Positions 54,501-64,000 of a stretch of DNA of 64,000 bases are shown piece after piece. The notes under the pieces were generated by a model. The model searched no databases, had not been told where the DNA came from, and saw only the letters and a list, made by a program, of their open reading frames with translations. Where the stretch lies: NCBI GenBank assembly GCA_029964075.1, contig CM057144.1, forward strand, positions 4,487,281-4,551,280, given 5' to 3'. Both the position numbers and the translations under genes were made by a program. Every line of letters begins with the position of its first letter. Positions within the stretch are counted from its first letter, which is position 1. The stretch is from Patiria pectinifera. Lineage: Eukaryota; Echinodermata; Asteroidea; Valvatida; Asterinidae.

Positions 54501-57500
54501 TAAAAATGTAAGGCTAACCCCTTGCATTTTTTTGAATTTTGGCCAAAAAATGAAATTGCTTGAAAGTTGCTAGAAAGATGCCTCAAGTGCCCTAGAACGC
54601 ATTCCAAATCGTTTTCCGGACAGACGTGCTTTTAAAGAGGGAGTTCCGTCGAAAATTTTAGGTAAAATCTCTCAAAAAATGTGATTCTTTTTCTCCAAAA
54701 ATGGATGATTTTTGCCCAAATCTTCAAAATTGTGCATGTTAGAGTATTGATTGATGTTCCTCTTGCTTCAAGATGAATTTCTGTCTCGTTTTGAGAAAAG
54801 TCAATTTTTGGCCAATTTTGACTAAAAATGTAAGGCTAACCCCTTGCATTTTTTTCAATTTTGGCCAAAAAATGAAATTGCTTGAAAGTTGCTAGAAAGA
54901 TGTCTGAAGGGCCCTAGAACGCATTCCAAATCGTTTTCCGGACAGACGTGCTATTAAAGAGGGAGTTCCGTCGAAAATTTAAGTTAAAATCGCTCAAAAA
55001 ATGTGATTCTTTTTCTCCAAAAATGGATGATTTTTGCCCAAATCTTCAAAATTGTGCATGTTAGAGTATTGATTGATGTTCCTCTTGCTTCTAGATGAAT
55101 TTCTGTCTTGTTTTGAGAAAAGTCAATTTTTGGCCAATTTTGACAAAAAATGTAAGGCTAACCCCTTGCATTTTTTTGAATTTTGGCCAAAAAATGAAAT
55201 TGCTTGAAAGTTGCTAGAAAGATGCCTCAAGTGCCCTAGAACGCATTCCAAATCGTTTTCCGGACAGACGTGCTTTTAAAGAGGGAGTTCCGTCGAAAAT
55301 TTTAGGTAAAATCTCTCAAAAAATGTGATTCTTTTTCTCCAAAAATGGATTATTTTTTCCCAAATCTTCACAATTCAGCACGTTAGAGTATTGATTGATG
55401 TTCCTCTTGCTTCTAGATGAATTTCTGTCTCGTTTTGAGAAAAGTCAATTTTTGGCCAATTTTGACTAAAAATGTAAGGCTAACCCCTTGCATTTTTTTT
55501 CAATTTTGGCCAAAAAATGAAATTGCTTGAAAGTTGCTAGAAAAATGCCTCAAGGGCCCTAGAACGCATTCCAAATCGTTTTCCGGACAGACGTGCATTT
55601 AAAGAGGAAGTTCCGTCGAAAATTTAAGGTAAAATCGCTCAAAAAATGTGATTCTTTTTCTCCAAAAATGGATGATTTTTGCCCAAATCTTCAAAATTGT
55701 GCATGTTAGAGTATTGATTGATGTTCCTCTTGCTTCTAGATGAATTTCTGTCTCGTTTTGAGAAAAGTCAATTTTTGGCCAATTTTGACTAAAAATGTAA
55801 GGCTAACCCCTTGCATTTTTTTGAATTTTGGCCAAAAAATGAAATTGCTTGAAAGTTGCTAGAAAGATGCCTCAAGGGCCCTAGAACGCATTCCAAATCG
55901 TTTTCCGGACAGCCGTGCATTTAAAGAGGAAGTTCCGTCGAAAATTTAAGGTAAAATCGCTCGAAAAATGTGATGCTTTTCCCCCATACCTGGACGATTT
56001 TTGCCCAAATCTTCAAAATTGTGCATGTTAGAGTATTGATTGATGTTCCTCTTGCTTCTAGATGAATTTCTGTCTTGTTTTGAGAAAAGTCAATTTTTGG
56101 CCAATTTTGACTAAAAATGTCAGGCTAACCCCTTGTATTTTTTTCAATTTTGGCCAAAAAATGAAATTGCTTGAAAGTTGCTCGAAAGATGCCTGAAGGG
56201 CCCTAGAACGCATTCCAAATCGTTTTCCGGACAGACGTGCTATTAAAGAGGGAGTTCCGTCGAAAAATTAAGGTAAATTCGCTCAAAAAATGTGATTCTT
56301 TTTCTCCAAAAATGGACGATTTTTTGCCCAAATCTTCAAAATTGTGCATGTTAGAGTATTGATTGATGTTCCTCTTGCTTCTAGATGAATTTCTGTCTCG
56401 TTTTGAGAAAAGTCAATTTTTGGCCAATTTTGACTAAAAATGTAAGGCTAACCCCTTGCATTTTTTTGAATTTTGGCCAAAAAATGAAATTGCTTGAAAG
56501 TTGTTAGAAAGATGCCTTAAGGGCCCTAGAACGCATTCCAAATCGTTTTCCGGACAGACGTGCTATTAAAGAGGGAGTTCCGTCGAAAATTTAAGGTAAA
56601 ATCGCTCAAAAAATGTGATTCTTTTTCTCCAAAAATGGATGATTTTTGCCCAAATCTTCAAAATTGTGCATGTTAGAGTATTGATTGATGTTCCTCTTGC
56701 TTCTAGATGAATTTCTGTCTTGTTTTGAGAAAAGTCAATTTTTGGCCAATTTTGACTAAAAATGTAAGGCTAACCCCTTGCATTTTTTTTGAATTTTGGC
56801 CAAAAAATGAAATTGCTTGAAAGTTGCTAGAAAGATGCCTCAAGTGCCCTAGAACGCATTCCAAATCGTTTTCCGGACAGACGTGCTTTTAAAGAGGGAG
56901 TTCCGTCGAAAATTTAAGGTAAAATCGCTCAAAAAATGTGATTCTTTTTCTCCAAAAATGGATGATTTTTGCCCAAATCTTCAAAATTGTGCATGTTAGA
57001 GTATTGATTGATGTTCCTCTTGCTTCTAGATGAATTTCTGTCTCGTTTTGAGAAAAGTCAATTTTTGGCCAATTTTGACTAAAAATGTAAGGCTAACCCC
57101 TTGCATTTTTTTTCAATTTTGGCCAAAAAATGAAATTGCTTGAAAGTTGCTAGAAAAATGCCTCAAGGGCCCTAGAACGCATTCCAAATCGTTTTCCGGA
57201 CAGACGTGCATTTAAAGAGGGAGTTCCGTCGAAAATTTAAGGTAAAATCGCTCAAAAAATGTAATTCTTTTTCTCCAAAAATGGACGATTTTTTGCCCAA
57301 ATCTTCAAAATTGTGCATGTTAGAGTATTGATTGATGTTCCTCTTGCTTCTAGATGAATTTCTGTCTTGTTTTGAGAAAAGTCAATTTTTGGCCAATTTT
57401 GACTAAAAATGTAAGGCTAACCCCTTGCATTTTTTTTGAATTTTGGCCAAAAAATGAAATTGCTTGAAAGTTGCTAGAAAGATGCCTCAAGTGCCCTAGA

Positions 57501-60500
57501 ACGCATTCCAAATCGTTTTCCGGACAGACGTGCTTTTAAAGAGGGAGTTCCGTCGAAAATTTTAGGTAAAATCTCTCAAAAAATGTGATTCTTTTTCTCC
57601 AAAAATGGATGATTTTTGCCCAAATCTTCAAAATTGTGCATGTTAGAGTATTGATTGATGTTCCTCTTGCTTCTAGATGAATTTCTGTCTCGTTTTGAGA
57701 AAAGTCAATTTTTGGCCAATTTTGACTAAAAATGTAAGGCTAACCCCTTGCATTTTTTTCAATTTTGGCCAAAAAATGAAATTGCTTGAAAGTTGCTAGA
57801 AAGATGCCTCAAGGGCCCTAGAACGCATTCCAAATCGTTTTCCGGACAGACGTGCTATTAAAGAGGGAGTTCCGTCGAAAATTTAAGTTAAAATCGCTCA
57901 AAAAATGTGATTCTTTTTCTCCAAAAATGGATGATTTTTGCCCAAATCTTCAAAATTGTGCATGTTAGAGTATTGATTGATGTTCCTCTTGCTTCTAGAT
58001 GAATTTCTGTCTTGTTTTGAGAAAAGTCAATTTTTGGCCAAATTTGATCAAAAAGTAAGGCTAACCCCTTGCAATTTTTTCAATTTTGGCCGAAAAATGA
58101 AATTGCTTGAAAGTTGCTCGAAAGATGCCTTAAGGGCCCTAGAACGCATTCCAAATCGTTTTCCGGACAGACGTGCTATTAAAGAGGGAGTTCCGTCGAA
58201 AATTTAAGGTAAAATCGCTCAAAAAATGTGATTCTTTTTCTCCAAACATGGACGATTTTTTGCCCAAATCTTCAAAATTGTGCATGTTAGAGTATTGATT
58301 GATGTTCCTCTTGCTTCTAGATGAATTTCTGTCTCGTTTTGAGAAAAGTCAATTTTTGGCCAATTTTGACTAAAAATGTAAGGCTAACCCCTTGCATTTT
58401 TTTCAATTTTGGCCAAAAAATGAAATTGCTTGAAAGTTGTTAGAAAGATGCCTTAAGGGCCCTAGAACGCATTCCAAATCGTTTTCCGGACAGACGTGCT
58501 TTTAAAGAGGAAGTTCCGTCGAAAATTTAAGGTAAAATCGCTCAACAAATGTGATTCTTTTTCTCCAAAAATGGATGATTTTTGCCCAAATCTTCAAAAT
58601 TGTGCATGTTAGAGTATTGATTGATGTTCCTCTTGCTTCTAGATGAATTTCTGTCTTGTTTTGAGAAAAGTCAATTTTTGGCCAATTTTGACTAAAAATG
58701 TAAGGCTAACCCCTTGCATTTTTTTGAATTTTGGCCAAAAAATGAAATTGCTTGAAAGTTGCTAGAAAGATGCCTCAAGGGCCCTAGAACGCATTCCAAA
58801 TCGTTTTCCGGACAGACGTGCATTTAAAGAGGAAGTTCCGTCGAAAATTTAAGGTAAAATCGCTCAAAAAATGTGATTCTTTTTCTCCAAAAATGGACGA
58901 TTTTTGCCCAAATCTTCAAAATTGTGCATGTTAGAGTATTGATTGATGTTCCTCTTGCTTCTAGATGAATTTCTGTCTTGTTTTGAGAAAAGTCAATTTT
59001 TGGCCAATTTTGACTAAAAATGTAAGGCTAACCCCTTGTATTTTTTTCAATTTTGGCCAAAAAATGAAATTGCTTGAAAGTTGCTCGAAAGATGCCTGAA
59101 GGGCCCTAGAACGCATTCCAAATCGTTTTCCGGACAGACGTGCTATTAAAGAGGGAGTTCCGTCGAAAATTTAAGGTAAAATCGCTCAAAAAATGTGATT
59201 CTTTTTCTCCAAAAATGGACGATTTTTTGCCCAAATCTTCAAAATTGTGCATGTTAGAGTATTGATTGATGTTCCTCTTGCTTCTAGATGAATTTCTGTC
59301 TCGTTTTGAGAAAAGTCAATTTTTGGCCAATTTTGACTAAAAATGTAAGGCTAACCCCTTGCATTTTTTTGAATTTTGGCCAAAAAATGAAATTGCTTGA
59401 AAGTTGTTAGAAAGATGCCTTAAGGGCCCTAGAACGCATTCCAAATCGTTTTCCGGACAGACGTGCTATTAAAGAGGGAGTTCCGTCGAAAATTTAAGGT
59501 AAAATCGCTCAAAAAATGTGATTCTTTTTCTCCAAAAATGGATGATTTTTGCCCAAATCTTCAAAATTGTGCATGTTAGAGTATTGATTGATGTTCCTCT
59601 TGCTTCTAGATGAATTTCTGTCTTGTTTTGAGAAAAGTCAATTTTTGGCCAATTTTGACTAAAAATGTAAGGCTAACCCCTTGCATTTTTTACAATTTTG
59701 GCCAAAAAATGAAATTGCTTGAAAGTTGCTAAAAAGATGCCTTAAGGGCCCTAGAACGCATTCCAAATCGTTTTCCGGACAGACGTGCTTTTAAAGAGGA
59801 AGTTCCGTCGAAAATTTAAGGTAAAATCGCTCGAAAAATGTAATTCTTTTTCTCCAAAACGTGGATGATTTTTGCCCAAATCTTCAAAATTGTGCATGTT
59901 AGAGTATTGATTGATGTTCCTCTTGCTTCTAGATGAATTTCTGTCTTGTTTTGAGAAAAGTCAATTTTTGGCCAATTTTGACAAAAAATGTAAGGCTAAC
60001 CCCTTGCATTTTTTTCAATTTTGGCCAAAAAATGAAATTGCTTGAAAGTTGCTAGAAAGATGCCTCAAGGGCCCTAGAACGCATTCCAAATCGTTTTCCG
60101 GACAGACGTGCATTTAAAGAGGAAGTTCCGTCGAAAATTTAAGGTAAAATCGCTCCAAAAATGTAATTCTTTTTCTCCAAAAATTGGACGATTTTTGCCC
60201 AAATCTTCAAAATTGTGCATGTTAGAGTGTTGATTGATGTTCCTCTTGCTTCTGAGATGAATTTCTGTCTTGTTTTGAGAAAAGTCAATTTTTGGCCAAT
60301 TTTGACAAAAAATGTAAGGCTAACCCATTGCATTTTTATCAATTTTGTCCAAAAAATGAAATTGCTTGAAAGTTGCTAGAAAGATGCCTCAAGGGCCCTA
60401 GAACGCATTCCAAATCGTTTTCCGGACAGACGTGCTTTTAAAGAGGAAGTTCCGTCGAAAATTTAAGGTAAAATCGCTCAAAAAATGTGATCTTTTTTCT

Positions 60501-63500
60501 CCAAAAATGGATGATTTTTGCCCAAATCTTCAAAATTGTGCATGTTAGAGTATTGATTGATGTTCCTCTTGCTTCTAGATGAATTTCTGTCTTGTTTTGA
60601 GAAAAGTCAATTTTTGGCCAATTTTGACAAAAAATGTAAGGCTAACCCCTTGCATTTTTTTCAATTTTGGCCAAAAAATGAAATTGCTTGAAAGTTGCTA
60701 GAAAGATGCCTCAAGGGCCCTAGAACGCATTCCAAATCGTTTTCCGGACAGACGTGCATTTAAAGAGGAAGTTCCGTCGAAAATTTAAGGTAAAATCGCT
60801 CAAAAAATGTGATTCTTTTTCTCCAAAAATGGACGATTTTTGCCCAAATCTTCAAAATTGTGCATGTTAGAGTATTGATTGATGTTCCTCTTGCTTCTAG
60901 ATGAATTTCTGTCTTGTTTTGAGAAATTCATATTTTAGCCAAATTTTATGAAAAATGTAAGGCTAACCCCTTGCATTTTTTTTCAATTTTGGCCAAAAAA
61001 GGAAATTGCTTGAAAGTTGCTAGAAAGATGCCTGAAGGGCCCTAGAACGCATTCCAAATCGTTTTCCGGACAGACGTGCTATTAAAGAGGGAGTTCCGTC
61101 GAAAAATTAAGGTAAATTCGCTCAAAAAATGTGATTCTTTTCTCAAAAATGGATGATTTTTGCCCAAATCTTCAAAATTATGCATGTTAGAGTATTGATT
61201 GATGTTCCTCTTGCTTCTAGATGAATTTCTGTCTCGTTTTGAGAAAAGTCAATTTTTGGCCAATTTTGACAAAAAATGTAAGGCTAACCCCTTGCATTTT
61301 TTTCAGTTTTGGCCAAAAAATGAAATTGCTTGAAAGTTGTTAGAAAGATGCCTTAAGGGCCCTAGAACGCATTCCAAATCGTTTTCCGGACAGACGTGCT
61401 ATTAAAGAGGGAGTTCCGTCGAAAATTTAAGGTAAAATCGCTCAAAAAATGTGATTCTTTTTCTCCAAAATGGATAATTTTTGCCCAAATGTTCAAAATT
61501 GTGCATGTTAGAGTATTGATTGATGTTCCTCTTGCTTCTAGATGAATTTCTGTCTTGTTTTGAGAAAAGTCAATTTTTGGCCAATTTTGACAAAAAATGT
61601 AAGGCTAACCCCTTGCATTTTTTTGAATTTTGGCCAAAAAATGAAATTGCTTGAAAGTTGCTAGAAAGATGCCTCAAGTGCCCTAGAACGCATTCCAAAT
61701 CGTTTTCCGGACAGACGTGCTTTTAAAGAGGGAGTTCCGTCGAAAATTTTAGGTAAAATCGCTCAAAAAATGTGATTCTTTTTCTCCAAAAATGGATGAT
61801 TTTTGCCCAAATCTTCAAAATTGTGCATGTTAGAGTATTGATTGATGTTCCTCTTGCTTCTAGATGAATTTCTGTCTCGTTTTGAGAAAAGTCAATTTTT
61901 GGCCAATTTTGACTAAAAATGTAAGGCTAACCCCTTGCATTTTTTTGAATTTTGGCCAAAAAATGAAATTGCTTGAAAGTTGTTAGAAAGATGCCTTAAG
62001 GGCCCTAGAACGCATTCCAAATCGTTTTCCGGACAGACGTGCTATTAAAGAGGGAGTTCCGTCGAAAATTTAAGGTAAAATCGCTCAAAAAATGTGATTC
62101 TTTTTCTCCAAAAATGGACGATTTTTTGCCCAAATCTTCAAAATTGTGCATGTTAGAGTATTGATTGATGTTCCTCTTGCTTCTAGATGAATTTCTGTCT
62201 TGTTTTGAGAAAAGTCAATTTTTGGCCAATTTTGACTAAAAATGTAAGGCTAACCCCTTGCATTTTTTTCAATTTTGGCCAAAAAATGAAATTGCTTGAA
62301 AGTTGCTAGAAAGATGCCTCAAGGGCCCCAGAACGCATTCCAAATCGTTTTCCGGACAGACGTGCTTTTAAAGAGGAAGTTCCGTCGAAAATTTAAGGTA
62401 AAATCGCTCAAAAAATGTGATTCTTTTTCTCAAAAAATGGATGATTTTTGCCCAAATCTTCAAAATTGTGCATGTTAGAGTATTGATTGATAATCCTCTT
62501 GCTTCTAGATGAATTTCTGTCTTGTTTTGAGAAAAGTCAATTTTTGGCCAATTTTGACTAAAAATGTAAGGCTAACCCCTTGCATTTTTTTCAATTTTGG
62601 CCAAAAAATGAAATTGCTTGAAAGTTGCTAGAAAGATGCCTGAAGGGCCCTAGAACGCATTCCAAATCGTTTTCCGGACAGACGTGCTATTAAAGAGGGA
62701 GTTCCGTCGAAAATTTAAGGTAAAATCGCTCAAAAAATGTGATTCTTTTTCTCCAAAAATGGACGATTTTTTGCCCAAATCTTCAAAATTGTGCATGTTA
62801 GAGTATTGATTGATGTTCCTCTTGCTTCTAGATGAATTTCTGTCTTGTTTTGAGAAAAGTCAATTTTTGGCCAATTTTGACAAAAAATGTAAGGCTAACC
62901 CCTTGCATTTTTTTCAGTTTTGGCCAAAAAATGAAATTGCTTGAAAGTTGTTAGAAAGATGCTTTAAGGGCCCTAGAACGCATTCCAAATCGTTTTCCGG
63001 ACAGACGTGCTATTAAAGAGGGAGTTCCGTCGAAAATTTAAGGTAAAATCGCTCAAAAAATGTGATTCTTTTTCTCCAAAAATGGACGATTTTTTGCCCA
63101 AATCTTCAAAATTGTGCATGTTAGAGTATTGATTGATGTTCCTCTTGCTTCTAGATGAATTTCTGTCTTGTTTTGAGAAAAGTCAATTTTTGGCCAATTT
63201 TGACAAAAAATGTAAGGCTAACCCTTGCATTTTTTGAATTTTGGCCAAAACTGAAATTGCTTGAAAGTTGCTAGAAAGATGCCTCAAGTGCCCTAGAACG
63301 CATTCCAAATCGTTTTCCGAACAGACGTGCTTTTAAAGAGGGAGTTCCGTCGAAAATTTTAGGTAAAATCTCTCAAAAAATGTGATTCTTTTTTTCCAAA
63401 ATTGATTATTTTTTCCCAAATCTTCACAATTCAGCACGTTAGAGTATTGATTGATGTTCCTCTTGCTTCTAGATGAATTTCTGTCTTGTTTTGAGAAAAG

Positions 63501-64000
63501 TCAATTTTTGGCCAATTTTGACTAAAAATGTAAGGCTAACCCGTTGCATTTTTTTCAATTTTGGCCAAAAAATGAAATTGCTTGAAAGTTGTTAGAAAGA
63601 TGCCTTAAGGGCCCTAGAACGCATTCCAAATCGTTTTCCGGACAGACGTGCTTTTAAAGAGGAAGTTCCGTCGAAAATTTACGGTAAAATCGCTCAAAAA
63701 ATGTGATTCTTTTACTCCAAAAATGGATGATTTTTGCCCAAATCTTCAAAATTGTGCATGTTAGAGTATTGATTGATATTCCTCTTGCTTCTTAGATGAA
63801 TTTCTGTCTTGTTTTGAGAAAAGTCAATTTTTGGCCAATTTTGACAAAAAATGTAAGGCTAACCCCTTGCATTTTTATCAATTTTGGCCAAAAAATGAAA
63901 TTGCTTAAAAGTTGTTAGAAAGATGCCTCAAGGGCCCCAGAACGCATTCCAAATCGTTTTCCGGACATACGTGCTATTAAAGAGGGAGTTCCGTCTAAAA

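Larger units (their letters stand above)
39130..64000. repeat. Satellite array, ~77 copies of a 322-323-bp unit
   Basis: Successive occurrences of ATGTTCCTCTTGCTTCTAG are at 39451, 39773, 40095, 40417, 40739, 41062 and 41385, giving a unit of 322-323 bp. The same anchor is still present at 63454 and 63776, so the array continues past the right edge. All copies are head to tail. Copies differ at few bases, mostly shared variants (CTTG or CTCG in CTGTCT(T/C)GTTTTG, GGATG or GGACG, GCTAT, GCTTT or GCATT after GACGT). The first copy (39130-39430) is clearly more diverged. No open frame persists and no spacers occur. The unit is AT-rich. Placement in heterochromatin or near a centromere is possible but not shown. 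Confidence 0.97.

Noticed and set aside
39130..64000. CRISPR-like regular repetition
   Set aside because: The whole 322-bp period is repeated with no unique spacers, and the surrounding genes are animal split genes.
39130..64000. CENP-B box in the satellite unit
   Set aside because: No segment fits TTCGNNNNANNCGGG; the closest, around TCGTTTTCCGGACAG, does not match the required positions.

Overview
This is a window of animal nuclear DNA. Split genes with GT/AG introns, tRNA-derived SINEs, a non-LTR retrotransposon, foldback/MITE-type DNA elements and a long satellite array all point that way. The SINE type, together with the gene content (SLC16-like transporters and a ciliary EFHC2 orthologue), suggests a marine invertebrate deuterostome, most likely an echinoderm. 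That taxonomic call is inference, because no species-specific marker is visible.

Layout. (1) 1-2137: non-coding sequence with a 51-bp minisatellite. (2) 2138-19032: two head-to-tail paralogues of the SLC16/monocarboxylate-transporter (MFS) family, each with four exons and identical intron phases. The first (2138-6607) encodes 507 aa and the second (10480-19032) 498 aa. The second gene is stretched by a mariner-like TIR element in intron 1 and by a decayed 3.9-kb non-LTR retrotransposon that landed inside a SINE in intron 3. (3) 19033-21048: AT-rich spacer and the EFHC2 promoter region. (4) 21049-37367: a complete 12-exon EFHC2 gene (746 aa; three DM10 domains and a degenerate EF-hand tail) coding for a doublet-microtubule inner protein of motile cilia. 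Every exon joins in frame. Its introns are unusually rich in inverted-repeat elements, SINEs and minisatellites. (5) 37368-39130: 3' flank/3' UTR. (6) 39130-64000 and beyond the right edge: a satellite array of about 77 copies of a 322-323-bp unit with no genes in it.

The transporters and EFHC2 have no evident functional link; they are simply neighbours on the same strand. The transporters keep the SLC16 signature motifs but lack the Asp/Arg pair in TM8 that proton-coupled MCT1-4 use, so their substrate and coupling are open. No CRISPR array, rRNA, intact tRNA gene or intact transposase was found. The most unusual structure is the satellite: each unit carries a hairpin-capable dyad, and sets of rare variants recur at exact multiples of the unit length, which suggests multi-unit duplications.
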